Shown here: positions 1-8,693 of the stretch, one piece after another
Numbering within the stretch: position 1 is the stretch's first letter
How the letters are laid out: each line of letters starts with the position of its first letter
DNA from: Thermocaproicibacter sp036260805
GTDB lineage: Bacteria; Bacillota; Clostridia; Oscillospirales; Acutalibacteraceae
Assembly: GCA_036260805.1 (NCBI GenBank)
Contig: DATALZ010000014.1
Span: 89,428-153,427 of the forward strand
Direction of reading: 5' to 3'
Length of the DNA stretch: 64,000 bases
Program-made: the position numbers and the translations under genes
The notes under the pieces: model-generated
Told to the model about the DNA's origin: nothing
What the model saw: the letters and a program-made list of their open reading frames with translations, nothing else
Database searches by the model: none

Positions 1-1
1 T

Positions 2-373
2 ACCACATACAACAACATCCAGAAGGAACAAGGCCTGGATTTGCTGCCCTATGCAGGCAAAACGGTAGAGCAGTGGATTTATGATGTGACAAATTATCCG
101 CAGCAGGAAACGATGCGCGGTACCATACTGGTTTACAACGGCAGGGTAATCGGCGGCGACCTGAGTACGCCCCAGCTTGACGGCTTTATGACCGGATTTG
201 ACGGCCAGGCTGAAAGCCAGGATTACACCATTGACCAGCCCACGCTTGCGCGTAGCAATACCGGCACTCTGACGAGCGTTTCTTCCGCGTCGGCTGCGCA
301 GACTTCATCCGTACAGGAAGCGAAGAAACCGGTTTCATCCGCAATTCCGGCAAACGCGTGGCCGACGGATTGA
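2..373 (+). CDS. C-terminal part of a DUF4830-like protein (5' end outside window)
   Basis: The reading frame is open from base 2, so the gene begins upstream of the window and only about 123 C-terminal residues are seen. The block LPYAGKTVEQWIYDVTNYP followed by a hydrophobic strand (TILVYNGRVIGGDL) and a GFMTGF motif resembles, from memory, DUF4830 proteins of Clostridia, which are usually membrane-anchored extracytoplasmic proteins of unknown function. The last 40 residues are a Ser/Thr/Ala-rich, low-complexity tail without hydrophobic segment. The stop codon overlaps the -35 element of the next promoter. The family assignment rests on motif memory only. Confidence 0.55.
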   Translation, partial: TTYNNIQKEQGLDLLPYAGKTVEQWIYDVTNYPQQETMRGTILVYNGRVIGGDLSTPQLDGFMTGFDGQAESQDYTIDQPTLARSNTGTLTSVSSASAAQTSSVQEAKKPVSSAIPANAWPTD

Positions 374-398
374 ACTTTTTCCGCAGAACGGGTATACT
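370..398 (+). promoter_or_regulatory. Sigma-A-type promoter for the pseudouridine synthase gene
   Basis: A TTGAAC -35 box (370-375), a 17-bp spacer and a TATACT -10 box (393-398) overlap the TGA stop of the preceding gene. The transcript would start near 405 and immediately form a 13-bp stem (408-420 with 428-440, one G-U pair). That leader hairpin has no T-run after it, so it is not an obvious terminator. Confidence 0.6.
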
Positions 399-497
399 AA
401 TGGAATCTGCCGGTAGAGCAGGCTGACTGCTTTACCGGCAACTTCAGAGGACCGCTGCAAAGGCAGCTGCAAATTGCGGAAAGGCATGGATCAGGGA

Positions 498-1223
498 ATG
501 AAAAAAGAGCGGCTCGACAAAATACTTTCTTCACAGAATTTGGGTACCCGGCGGGATGTCGGCACGCTGATCCGGAACGGACGCGTTACGGTAAACGGCG
601 AGGTTGTGCGCAAATCGGACTTTAAAGCTGATCCGGAAGCCGACAGCATTGCCCTTGACGGCGATTTACTGACGGTGAAGCAGCATTTATACCTGATGAT
701 GAATAAACCCGGCGGAGTACTCTCTGCATCCAGAGCTCCATCTGCACGCACCGTGGTGGATTTACTGCCGCACGAATGGCAGCGCCGCGGTATTTTTCCT
801 GCAGGCCGGCTGGACAAAGATACCGAGGGCCTACTGATTTTAACGGATGACGGTGACTTCGCGCACAGGATGCTTGCCCCAAAGAAGCATGTGGTAAAAT
901 GGTACGAGGCCCGCCTTGCCGCTCCGGTAACCGCTGCCGATGCAGAGGCGTTCCGCACCGGCGTGGAGCTTTCAGACCGGACTTGCCTCCCGGCAGAGCT
1001 AAGCGTTCTGCAGGACGGAGAGCATCCGCTTGTTTCCGTAAAAATTCATGAGGGAAAATTTCATCAGGTGAAGCGCATGTTCCTCGCGAGGGATAATTTG
1101 GTTCTTGCGCTCAGGCGCGTCCGCATCGGTGATTTAAGGCTGGACGAAAGCCTTGGCATGGGTGAAGCAAGAGAACTAAACAATAATGAGATAAAGTCAA
1201 TATTTGTCGATAAATCCTTATAA
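498..1223 (+). CDS. rsuA: 16S rRNA pseudouridine synthase, RsuA type
   Basis: RsuA-family enzymes isomerise one uridine of 16S rRNA (U516 in E. coli numbering) during small-subunit assembly. The N-terminal 60 residues form an S4 RNA-binding domain (ERLDKIL, then IRNGRVTVNG). The catalytic signature GRLDKDTEGLL, with the nucleophilic Asp, lies near residue 105. The DTEGLLILTDDG variant and the following PKKHVVKWYEA favour RsuA over RluB, which usually has NTSGLLL. I chose ATG 498 because the S4 domain starts right there and GGAAAGG lies 13 bases upstream; TTG 474 and ATG 486 are possible but worse placed. It is probably monocistronic, driven by the promoter at 370-398. Confidence 0.9.
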   Translation: MKKERLDKILSSQNLGTRRDVGTLIRNGRVTVNGEVVRKSDFKADPEADSIALDGDLLTVKQHLYLMMNKPGGVLSASRAPSARTVVDLLPHEWQRRGIFPAGRLDKDTEGLLILTDDGDFAHRMLAPKKHVVKWYEARLAAPVTAADAEAFRTGVELSDRTCLPAELSVLQDGEHPLVSVKIHEGKFHQVKRMFLARDNLVLALRRVRIGDLRLDESLGMGEARELNNNEIKSIFVDKSL

Positions 1224-1421
1224 AATTTAAACGAAAATTTCGGATTGCTTTTGTGTTTTATCGGAATTACATAAAGACGACAATTGAATTTTGGGCAAAA
1301 AGAGTCTGTTCTTCGGCGCGAAGTTCTGTTATTATTAGACTGCATTGTAAGCGGGGGCGCAATACAGAAATGTATTGTGCGCGTATGGAAGAAATTTAGA
1401 TGGATTATCAGGAGGTTTATT

Positions 1422-2534
1422 ATGGCAAGTGTGACACTAAAAAATGTCTATAAGGTCTACAGCGGCGGAGTTACGGCCGTGTCGGATTTCAATCTGGAGA
1501 TTGCAGATAAGGAATTCGTTATTCTGGTAGGTCCTTCCGGATGCGGAAAGTCAACAACCCTCAGAATGATTGCCGGACTTGAAGAAATTACAAAAGGCGA
1601 ACTCTACATAGGCGATACTCTTGCCAATGATGTAGCGCCGAAAGACCGCGACATTGCAATGGTGTTCCAGAACTATGCTCTTTATCCGCATATGACGGTT
1701 TTTGATAATATGGCATTCGGCCTGAAACTGCGCAAGGTTCCGAAGGATGAAATCAAACGCCGCGTTGAAGAGGCTGCAAAGATCCTCGACATCTCTCATT
1801 TACTTGACAGAAAGCCGAAGGCTCTGTCTGGTGGCCAGAGACAGCGTGTTGCTCTTGGCCGTGCAATCGTCCGTAACCCGAAGGTCTTCCTTCTGGATGA
1901 ACCTCTTTCCAACTTGGACGCCAAGCTGCGTGCACAGATGAGGACCGAGATTTCCAAACTGCATCAGCGTTTGGGCACAACCTTTATCTATGTTACACAT
2001 GACCAGACCGAAGCTATGACGATGGGCGACCGCATCGTAGTTATGAAGGATGGCTTTGTACAGCAGGTTGATACACCGCAGAACCTTTACGATTTCCCGG
2101 TGAACGAATTCGTTGCAGGATTCATGGGTTCTCCGCAGATGAACTTCATCGACGGCACCGTCAACAAGGAAGGCGCCGACTATGTGTTCCATTTCGGTCA
2201 ATACGGCATCAAGATTCCGGCTGCAAAGAACAAGGACGACGTCCTGAAAGATTACGTCGGCAAGAATGTTGTTCTCGGCATCCGTCCGGAAAATGTTCAC
2301 GACGAACCGGAATTCCTTGCTAAGGCTACCGAGGGCATTGTTGAATCCGACGTTGAAGTTACAGAACTGATGGGCGCTGAAACCTATCTGTACCTGAACT
2401 GCGAAGGCACTCAGATTACAGCTCGTGTTGAGCCTACATCTACCGCTAAGACAGGCGACAGAATTAAGATCGCATTTGAGCTTTCCAAGCTGCACATGTT
2501 CGACAAGGAAACCGAGAAGACAATTCTCAACTAA
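1422..2534 (+). CDS. Sugar ABC transporter ATP-binding protein, MsmK/UgpC (CUT1) type
   Basis: This 370-residue ATPase energises carbohydrate-uptake ABC transporters of the CUT1 class at the inner face of the membrane. Visible motifs are Walker A GPSGCGKST near residue 38, the Q-loop in MVFQNYALYPHMT, the signature LSGGQRQRVALGRA, Walker B VFLLDEPLSNLDAKLR and the H-loop VTHD. The C-terminal 130 residues are an OB/TOBE regulatory domain. ATG 1422 follows a perfect GGAGG; an upstream GTG- or ATG-type extension would add residues foreign to the family. No permease or binding-protein gene is adjacent, which fits a shared ATPase serving several transporters, as MsmK does in other Firmicutes. Confidence 0.9.
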   Translation: MASVTLKNVYKVYSGGVTAVSDFNLEIADKEFVILVGPSGCGKSTTLRMIAGLEEITKGELYIGDTLANDVAPKDRDIAMVFQNYALYPHMTVFDNMAFGLKLRKVPKDEIKRRVEEAAKILDISHLLDRKPKALSGGQRQRVALGRAIVRNPKVFLLDEPLSNLDAKLRAQMRTEISKLHQRLGTTFIYVTHDQTEAMTMGDRIVVMKDGFVQQVDTPQNLYDFPVNEFVAGFMGSPQMNFIDGTVNKEGADYVFHFGQYGIKIPAAKNKDDVLKDYVGKNVVLGIRPENVHDEPEFLAKATEGIVESDVEVTELMGAETYLYLNCEGTQITARVEPTSTAKTGDRIKIAFELSKLHMFDKETEKTILN

Positions 2535-2557
2535 TTTTCTCACATTAGTGTATAATT

Positions 2558-2585
2558 AAGGGTCGTGCTTTTGCACGGCCCTTTT
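2558..2585 (+). terminator. Rho-independent terminator after the ATPase gene
   Basis: An 11-bp stem (AAGGGTCGTGC with GCACGGCCCTT, one G-U) closes on a TTTT loop and is followed by TTTT. Confidence 0.85.
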
Positions 2586-2631
2586 CAAATGTCAGCTTAC
2601 TGCAATTCGTAAACTGTGCCGAAATTACAAA

Positions 2632-2657
2632 AACGCCCCGGTATTATACCGGGGCGT
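2632..2657 (-). terminator. Terminator of mreB (minus strand)
   Basis: A perfect 11-bp stem (AACGCCCCGGT with ACCGGGGCGTT) has a 4-base loop and, on the minus strand, runs into a T-rich tail. It lies just downstream of the mreB stop and back to back with the terminator at 2558-2585. Confidence 0.8.
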
Positions 2658-2675
2658 TGCTGATTCACGTTTGAA

Positions 2676-3692
2676 TTATTTCTTTTTATCCGCCTTGTAG
2701 TAAGAGGACGGCATGTTGACTTCCAACTGTTTGCCGGTGCCGTTGACAACGCAGTCCAATGGATTTTCCGCCACATGCACAGGCATGCCGGTTTCCTGTT
2801 CGACCAGTTGATCCAGCCCGCGGAGCAGTGCGCCGCCGCCGGTAAGCATAATGCCGTGGTCAATGATATCCGCAGAAAGCTCCGGAGGAGTCTTTTCCAG
2901 CGTGCTCTTGATTGCATCGATAATCAATGCAAGCGGATCGCTGAGGGCCTCGCGGACTTCCGATGCATTAATCGTAACATTCTTTGGCAGACCGTCTACT
3001 AGGTTGCGGCCTTTGATTTCAACGGATGCGCCTTCGTTGTCTTCCGTCGGATAGGCTGAACCGATTTTAATCTTGATTTCTTCTGCGGTGCGTTCACCGA
3101 TCAGGAGGTTATATTTTTTCTTAACATAGGAAATAATGGATTCGTCAAACTTATCGCCCGCGCAGCGAACGGAAACGGATGTAACAATATCGCCGAGAGA
3201 AATAACGGCAACTTCTGCCGTACCGCCGCCGATATCTACTACCATGCTGCCAGTAGGTTCGGAGACCGGAAGTCCGGCGCCGATTGCCGCGGCCATGGGT
3301 TCTTCAATCAGCTCAACGTTGCTTGCGCCTGCCTGACGGGCGGCGTCTTCAACCGCACGGCGTTCCACTTCGGTTACACCGGATGGAATGCAGATGATAA
3401 TATGGGGCTTTGAGAATGTGCTTGATTTTACCGCCTGCTTGATGAAGTGCTTCAACATGGTTGCGGTAATGTCGAAATCTGCAATAACGCCGTCCTTCAT
3501 TGGGCGTACCGCAACAATGGAACCCGGCGTACGGCCAATCATCTCTTTGGCGTGTTTGCCAACCGCAAGAACGGTATCTGTCCTGACATCGACCGCCACA
3601 ACAGAAGGCTCACGCATTACGATGCCCTTTCCCTTCATGAACACCAGCGTGTTGGCGGTGCCAAGGTCAATGCCTATATCTTTTGAAAACAT
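2676..3692 (-). CDS. mreB: Rod shape-determining actin homolog MreB
   Basis: MreB polymerises on the inner membrane face and guides the elongation machinery of peptidoglycan synthesis. The 338-residue length is normal. ATP-binding motifs are present: phosphate 1 IGIDLGTANT near residue 7, phosphate 2 VVDIGGGTAEVAV near residue 158, and the adenosine motif GIMLTGGGALLRGL near residue 283. The C-terminal SSYYKADKKK is a basic tail. It is the last gene of a likely DUF4321-maf-mreB transcription unit. mreC and mreD, often adjacent, are not here, so this could be a second MreB/Mbl-type paralog; sequence alone does not decide. Confidence 0.93.
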   Translation of the reverse strand: MFSKDIGIDLGTANTLVFMKGKGIVMREPSVVAVDVRTDTVLAVGKHAKEMIGRTPGSIVAVRPMKDGVIADFDITATMLKHFIKQAVKSSTFSKPHIIICIPSGVTEVERRAVEDAARQAGASNVELIEEPMAAAIGAGLPVSEPTGSMVVDIGGGTAEVAVISLGDIVTSVSVRCAGDKFDESIISYVKKKYNLLIGERTAEEIKIKIGSAYPTEDNEGASVEIKGRNLVDGLPKNVTINASEVREALSDPLALIIDAIKSTLEKTPPELSADIIDHGIMLTGGGALLRGLDQLVEQETGMPVHVAENPLDCVVNGTGKQLEVNMPSSYYKADKKK

Positions 3693-3822
3693 CGGTTAAT
3701 TTTCCCCTTTCCGGTCTTCCTGCAACTGAAAGCCGCAAAATTCCCGCAAACGTAATTTCACAATCTCTATTATAACCCCAACCGCTCAGATACTCAATAA
3801 CAAAATATAGCTGCGGTAAATT

Positions 3823-4386
3823 TTATTCTTCGTCGGATTTCATGCTGTTGAGGATGCGTTTGATTTTTGCAATGGGGAGCCCCATAATGTTGTAAAAATC
3901 ACCGTTAATACGCTTTACAAACAAAGCACCTTTTCCCTGAATTCCGTAGGAACCAGCCTTGTCGAGCGGTTCGCCGGTTGCGACATACTCGTCAATTTCT
4001 TCCGGTGTAAGCGCGTAGAACTCAACCGATGTGACCTCATGCCCGCACACGAATTTTTTCCCTTTTATTACAGTATAACCTGTATAAACCTGATGCACAT
4101 TCCCTGACAAAAGCTTCAGCATGGCTTTCGCCGCTTCTTCATCCTTTGGCTTTCCCAGGATGCGGCCTTTGAGCACGACAACAGTGTCTGCGGCGAGAAT
4201 TGTGTCCGCTGGGTGCAGCTTTGCAACAGCCTGTGCTTTTCGCGTTGAGAGCTGTTCTACAACCTGCATCGGCGGCGTGCCATGCAGAACAGTTTCGTTA
4301 ACGCTGGCGGGTTCAACCGTGAACTCGAACCCCGCTTTTGTCAGCAGCTCGCTGCGTCTGGGTGAAGAAGATGCAAGAAATAACAT
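3823..4386 (-). CDS. maf: Maf-family nucleoside triphosphate pyrophosphatase
   Basis: Maf enzymes hydrolyse dTTP, UTP or modified nucleotides to monophosphates and are linked to septum inhibition in Bacillus. The protein opens with the family signature LFLASSSPRRSELL (S-P-R-R phosphate-binding loop), followed by ILAADTVVVLKGRILGKPKDEEAA with the catalytic Asp region near residue 70, and GDFYNIMGLPI near the C-terminus. Length (187 residues) matches the family. It lies between DUF4321 and mreB on the same strand, a grouping commonly seen in Clostridia. Confidence 0.93.
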   Translation of the reverse strand: MLFLASSSPRRSELLTKAGFEFTVEPASVNETVLHGTPPMQVVEQLSTRKAQAVAKLHPADTILAADTVVVLKGRILGKPKDEEAAKAMLKLLSGNVHQVYTGYTVIKGKKFVCGHEVTSVEFYALTPEEIDEYVATGEPLDKAGSYGIQGKGALFVKRINGDFYNIMGLPIAKIKRILNSMKSDEE

Positions 4387-4395
4387 GGTATATCC

Positions 4396-4662
4396 CTATC
4401 CTTTTACTTGAATTCTTGTGTATACAAAAATAGCGATTAAAAGCAACAACGCCTGAGCAACATTAATATCAATCATCATACCGAAAGTTATTTGAATAAT
4501 AGAAAGGTCAACGGTCACCGTTGAAATACCGAATTTTGCCGCAATCGCAAGCCAGGAAAGAAAGTGATTGCCTATGACGGCCCCCGCAATCGCTTTCCCA
4601 AGAACGACTGAGAGAACAATCGAAACTATTAATATAAGCGTTTTTATAATGCCCTTTTTCAT
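4396..4662 (-). CDS. DUF4321 small membrane protein
   Basis: An 88-residue hydrophobic protein with an N-terminal membrane helix (about residues 6-30), a middle amphipathic or half-membrane stretch, and a C-terminal helix (about 64-84). The FGISTVTVDLSIIQITFGM block is what I recall of DUF4321 proteins, which frequently sit directly upstream of maf in Clostridia. It ends 9 bases before the maf start, so the two are almost certainly cotranscribed. A role in envelope or shape functions is suggested only by the maf-mreB context. Confidence 0.75.
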   Translation of the reverse strand: MKKGIIKTLILIVSIVLSVVLGKAIAGAVIGNHFLSWLAIAAKFGISTVTVDLSIIQITFGMMIDINVAQALLLLIAIFVYTRIQVKG

Positions 4663-4844
4663 GAAAATAATATCTCCTGTTTTTTGTGGCCATGTTTGAA
4701 AAATCAGGAAAATCGTCGGCTTCGGCTAAAATTGTGCCGCCCTGCGTCAAGAATGTTCGGCATGGTTTTAACTCGATAATCCGTCGCTTTGTATTTCCTA
4801 TGTATATCAGGTGGTGACATGAAAATAAAGATCAGATATGCCAT

Positions 4845-4970
4845 CTATAATTTTTGGAATCTTTTATCATTCCATATATCTATATCCATTCCTATAATAA
4901 ATGACCAAACAGCAATTATAATAAAAACTGCTGTATATATGATCTTTTTAAAAATATGATTATTCATCAT
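4845..4970 (-). CDS. Possible 41-residue single-pass membrane peptide
   Basis: On the minus strand a consensus AAGGAG precedes tandem ATG codons at 4970 and 4967. The frame encodes a short basic N-terminus, one hydrophobic helix (about residues 10-28) and a charged tail ending in KRFQKL. It is a typical small single-pass peptide architecture. I recognise no family. An opposing plus-strand frame starting at 4820 also has a purine-rich site but a less coherent product. AT-rich composition in this gap makes a chance frame possible. Confidence 0.4.
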   Translation of the reverse strand: MMNNHIFKKIIYTAVFIIIAVWSFIIGMDIDIWNDKRFQKL

Positions 4971-5086
4971 AAACTCCTTAAGCTATAAAAGTCATAACTG
5001 GCGATGGAAAATGAATATCAAATTTTTAATATTTGTATACTTGGATCAATTCCGTGCCATAAAAATTTTCATTGATCAAACACGGC

Positions 5087-5557
5087 CTAGCCGCGGATTT
5101 TTGCTTTTCCGGTGGAACCGAATCCTCCGGTTCCACGCTCGGTTTCTCCAAGATCATCCGTTTCTGTCAAAACGGTTTCGTAAACCGGCATAACAACAAG
5201 CTGCGCAAACCGCTCGCCGGGGGATAAAACATAGGGCTCGTCACTGGTGTTGCCAATGCCGACAATCAGCTCGCCGCGGTAGTCGCTGTCGATTACGCCG
5301 ACGGCGTTCGTCAGAGAAATGCCGTGCTTCACGCCGAGTCCGCTGCGCCCGAAAATCAGCCCGACCGTATTTTGATCCGGCAGGGCAATGGCTACTCCGG
5401 TTGGAATCCTGTAAAGCCCGCGTGGCTCGATTGTGACGGGTTCGTCGATGCAGGCGTAAAGGTCAAGTCCGGCTGCTCCGTCGCTGCCGCGTGTCGGCAG
5501 TACCGCTTTTTCGCGTAACTTTTTAATTTTAACTTCTTTCTTCATGATGATATTCAT
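5087..5557 (-). CDS. dut: dUTP diphosphatase
   Basis: Trimeric dUTPase converts dUTP to dUMP, keeping uracil out of DNA and feeding dTMP synthesis. The five family motifs are visible in order: SDGAAGLDLYA near residue 25, GRSGLG near 70, NAVGVIDSDYRGEL near 84 with the catalytic Asp, ERFAQLVV near 118, and the C-terminal RGTGGFGSTG that closes over the active site. Length of about 156 residues is normal. ATG 5557 has GGAGTG seven bases upstream; the internal ATG 5545 would also give a full enzyme. It stands alone on the minus strand. Confidence 0.93.
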   Translation of the reverse strand: MNIIMKKEVKIKKLREKAVLPTRGSDGAAGLDLYACIDEPVTIEPRGLYRIPTGVAIALPDQNTVGLIFGRSGLGVKHGISLTNAVGVIDSDYRGELIVGIGNTSDEPYVLSPGERFAQLVVMPVYETVLTETDDLGETERGTGGFGSTGKAKIRG

Positions 5558-5610
5558 TACAACACTCCGGTGACACTCTTTTATAAAAATCTTTTCTTTA
5601 TTTCTTCGTT

Positions 5611-7707
5611 TTAACGTCGGATATCCCCTTCAAAACCCCGGTAATAGAGTCCACGTGTGTAGGAACCTTCTTCGGCACAAACGCTTTTTCCCTGTACGGA
5701 AACAAAATAATCGTTCAGAATATTTTCAGCTTCCTGCTTACTTTCTGTGGAAAACCGAAGCGTCCCAAAGTCCTGATTATTCACTTCCGCGAGTCTGTCT
5801 GCAAGATACAGAGGAACCGAATTGAGCACTTCGCTGCATGCTCCATAGCATTGGATGGGGAACTGAATTCCCCGGCGGTCGGTCAGCACAGGTGACGTCT
5901 TGCAGTGCAGACAGCCCTGTTCGGAATTTGCCGCAGGACAGTTCCGGGTCAGCATCAGCGGCAGACGCCCGTAGATCAGCAGCCCGCGGGGCAATTCGCC
6001 CCCGATGTGCGCGGCTTGGGATAATTTCAGCTCGAACGACAGCTCGGCGTCTTTCAGGCCGAACTCCTTGTACCATTCCAGGGCTTCGGTATTTGTTATA
6101 TTGAGCGAGAACCCGCCGTGTACCTGAAGACCCACATCCAGCGCAAGCTGGGCGGAATCGAGGTTTCCGGCCCAAGCGTCGGTGATACCGGCAGACTTTG
6201 CAAGCTCCAGACGGCGGCGGACAGAATCTTCCATCCCGAACATACCGCGCGGGATTTCCACTGCGGCACGAAAGCCGTTGTTCAGCAGTTCCGCCAACTT
6301 GTGCGGATCGGTTGTGTAGGGTACATAGACCAATTCACAGGCTTTTGCGGCGTCTGGAAGATCAGTATTATAAAAACGCGCGCGAAGACGAAAATCCTTC
6401 GCTTTATGTTCTTTCGGTATTTCAGTTTGGCAGACCTCAAAAGGAATCTGCGGCCTTTCCGCACGGATTTTTTCCAGCTGTGCAAGTGCTTCGCGGCGCA
6501 GGTGGTTCAGCTCGGAGACAGGCACGGCAAGTCCCGGTTCAATTTTGCAATTCACGCTGCGAACGAAAAACGGCGTGCCGCCTGTTTTCCGTAGCTGTTC
6601 CTCACACCGTTCGGCGTCCGCGGCGCGGTGGATTGCGGGCTGCGGAACGGAACCGCATACCCGGACCGTATGTCCGGCGTCATCCGACGCAATGAGGAAT
6701 ATTGGTTTATTATATGGTATTTCAAGGGTAAAATCAATGGGAAAACGGGATGGTTCCGAAGAATATATTTCGCGCAGGGGCTTAAGAACATCTTCCGTAG
6801 CGCCAATAACATCTTCTTTGGAACGGATGCCGAACATTTCGCGGCCAAGCTTTCCGTCCGCGTATCCCTGCGTAAACCCCGAACGGGAAAAGACTGCTCG
6901 CAGGCTGTCCGTGAGATTTTGCGGAACGGGCTCGCCGTTTGCGGCAAGCCGGCAGGCGCGGGACGCCGCCGCAACGTACTCCGGACGTTTGAGCCGGCCC
7001 TCAATTTTCAGGCTGACGGCGCCGGCCTGCTCCAGTTCGCCGATGCGGGAAATCAGTGAGAGGTCGTGCAGGCTCAGGTCGTGCCCGGTTCCCCCGGACG
7101 CGGAAAAGGGCAGCCGGCAAGGCTGAGCGCATAACCCGCGGTTGCCGCTGCGTGAACCGAGAACCGAACTGAAATAGCATTGTCCGCTCACGGACATGCA
7201 GAGCGCGCCGTGTACGAATACTTCCAGTTCAATGGGGCATTCCTCATGAATTGCCGCCGTTTCCCGGATTGAAAGCTCGCGCGCCAGAACAACCCGGCGG
7301 AACCCTGCGGAATGCAGAGCCCGTGCTCCTGCCGCAGTGTGTACGCCTGTCTGCGTGGAAGCGTGCAGCCGAAGCTGGGGGGCGCAGCGGAACAGCTGTC
7401 GCGCAACCCCCATATCCTGAACAAGGATGGCGTCAACGGGCAGGGCGCATGCCTCCTGCACAAGATTCAGCGCTTCCGGCAGTTCGCTGTCGAGCATCAG
7501 AGTATTGACGGCGAGATAAACCTTCACGCCGCGCGCGTGGCAGTAATCCACCGCTTCTTTCAGTTCATCCATGCCGAAGTTTTTAGCCCCTGCGCGTGCG
7601 CTGAACCGGGAAGCGCCGAGGTATACGGCGTCTGCTCCGGCCCGCACTGCGGCCAGCAGACTTTCCGGCGAGCCCGCCGGAGCCAGAACTTCCGCTTTAC
7701 TGTTCAT
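5611..7707 (-). CDS. Peptidase U32 family protein with C-terminal DUF3656-type extension
   Basis: The N-terminal half carries the U32 hallmarks: APAGSPESLLAAVRAGADAVYLG at the start, ARGVKVYLAVNTL, the catalytic-region ELEVFVHGALCMSVSGQCYFSS near residue 170, and NRGLCAQPCR with conserved cysteines. U32 proteins include collagenase-like proteases and the RlhA/TrhP RNA-hydroxylation proteins, so the substrate is not certain. Residues from about 380 on match the long DUF3656-containing members of Firmicutes, with another Cys cluster (RNCPAANSEQGCLHC) near residue 605. ATG 7707 sits in the zapA stop region (ATGAACAGTAA), implying translational coupling. Confidence 0.88.
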   Translation of the reverse strand: MNSKAEVLAPAGSPESLLAAVRAGADAVYLGASRFSARAGAKNFGMDELKEAVDYCHARGVKVYLAVNTLMLDSELPEALNLVQEACALPVDAILVQDMGVARQLFRCAPQLRLHASTQTGVHTAAGARALHSAGFRRVVLARELSIRETAAIHEECPIELEVFVHGALCMSVSGQCYFSSVLGSRSGNRGLCAQPCRLPFSASGGTGHDLSLHDLSLISRIGELEQAGAVSLKIEGRLKRPEYVAAASRACRLAANGEPVPQNLTDSLRAVFSRSGFTQGYADGKLGREMFGIRSKEDVIGATEDVLKPLREIYSSEPSRFPIDFTLEIPYNKPIFLIASDDAGHTVRVCGSVPQPAIHRAADAERCEEQLRKTGGTPFFVRSVNCKIEPGLAVPVSELNHLRREALAQLEKIRAERPQIPFEVCQTEIPKEHKAKDFRLRARFYNTDLPDAAKACELVYVPYTTDPHKLAELLNNGFRAAVEIPRGMFGMEDSVRRRLELAKSAGITDAWAGNLDSAQLALDVGLQVHGGFSLNITNTEALEWYKEFGLKDAELSFELKLSQAAHIGGELPRGLLIYGRLPLMLTRNCPAANSEQGCLHCKTSPVLTDRRGIQFPIQCYGACSEVLNSVPLYLADRLAEVNNQDFGTLRFSTESKQEAENILNDYFVSVQGKSVCAEEGSYTRGLYYRGFEGDIRR

Positions 7708-8206
7708 TGGTTTTCTTTTCAAAAAAGCTCATGAAGCTTTCCTGGTCTGCCTGTGCTTCGGACTTTACCCTTGAAAAGTCTCCCGTCTGGCGCTGCGGGG
7801 ATGCACCCGGGGCTGCAGGCGGGTTCTGCTCGTCCGAATTGTTGTCCGAAAGTTCTCCGGCGGCGGCAAGCCGCGCCCGGAGCGTCTGGTTTTCCCGCTT
7901 CATGCGTTCCAGTTCGCGGCGGGATTCTTCCGAGTCCATACGCGCATGAGAGGAATCTTCCAGATAATTTTTGATCTGTGCACGCAGATTATCTGCAGAG
8001 GATGCAGCTTTATGCGAATCGTCGCAGTAGCTTAAAGCAGTGTAAATTGCCGCCAATGTGACGGAAACACGTTCGTTTTTCGCCATAATGTCGTCGATTG
8101 CCTTCTGCACCTCGTCACCGATAGAACGAATGTAGTTTTCACTGTCATCCGAACAAAGCGCACATTCGCAGCCGCAGATGTTCAGCCTGATTCTGTTTTT
8201 GGCCAT
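7697..8206 (-). CDS. zapA: Cell division protein ZapA with long C-terminal tail
   Basis: ZapA bundles FtsZ protofilaments at the division ring. The first 95 residues match ZapA: NRIRLNICG, the SDDSENYIRSIGDEV block and VTLAAIYTAL, followed by a predicted coiled coil (about residues 90-125, DSEESRRELERMKRENQTLRARL). The last 45 residues are disordered and Pro/Gln-rich. I chose ATG 8206 because GAAAGGA precedes it at good spacing and the beta-strand begins right there. It overlaps the following U32 gene by 11 bases, a pairing frequent in Firmicutes. Confidence 0.85.
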   Translation of the reverse strand: MAKNRIRLNICGCECALCSDDSENYIRSIGDEVQKAIDDIMAKNERVSVTLAAIYTALSYCDDSHKAASSADNLRAQIKNYLEDSSHARMDSEESRRELERMKRENQTLRARLAAAGELSDNNSDEQNPPAAPGASPQRQTGDFSRVKSEAQADQESFMSFFEKKTNEQ

Positions 8207-8239
8207 AGTTTCATATCCTTTCTTCGGCCGACGTATCAT

Positions 8240-8584
8240 GTGTTATTTGTGTTTTTCTGATTGTATTTGGAAAATTGTATTTTCAATCTTATGTAAAGTC
8301 TGGTTTCACTGACTTAATATATAGCATATTATAATCTATTTTGCTATAATATGAAAGAGATTTTCGTCACTTTTTGCTGACGGTAACCCCCTCAGCGGAG
8401 CAATTTATTTCTTGTGCTGCGGGCAAAAATGATACTTAAGGCGAAATTGTACAGATTGCACAAAACAAAGTACAATTTCTCTCGCAGCAAAACATAATTT
8501 ACATTTAGAAGAATAGCTGAAATTTTCGCGGTATTGCTGAATATTATATGAAACAGGACGGTTATTTTCCAAATCTTATTAATC
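8240..8584. other. AT-rich divergent intergenic region
   Basis: This stretch separates the divergent zapA and glycogen phosphorylase genes. It is AT-rich with many stops in all frames. A TATAAT sequence on the minus strand (near 8330) is a plausible -10 for zapA but I found no strong -35. I see no gene and no stable long hairpin. Confidence 0.5.
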
Positions 8585-8613
8585 TTGAAAAAAGCTAAAA
8601 ATTGGTGTATAAT
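8585..8613 (+). promoter_or_regulatory. Promoter of glycogen phosphorylase
   Basis: TTGAAA (8585-8590), a 17-bp spacer and a perfect TATAAT (8608-8613) lie 80 bases upstream of the start codon. The leader contains a small CCGC/GCGG hairpin around 8655-8670. Confidence 0.75.
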
Positions 8614-8693
8614 ACACATAACTTATGAAAAATACAGATTTTTACAGGCCGATTCCCGCTTTTTGCGGATTATGACTTGTTTGGAGGACCACT

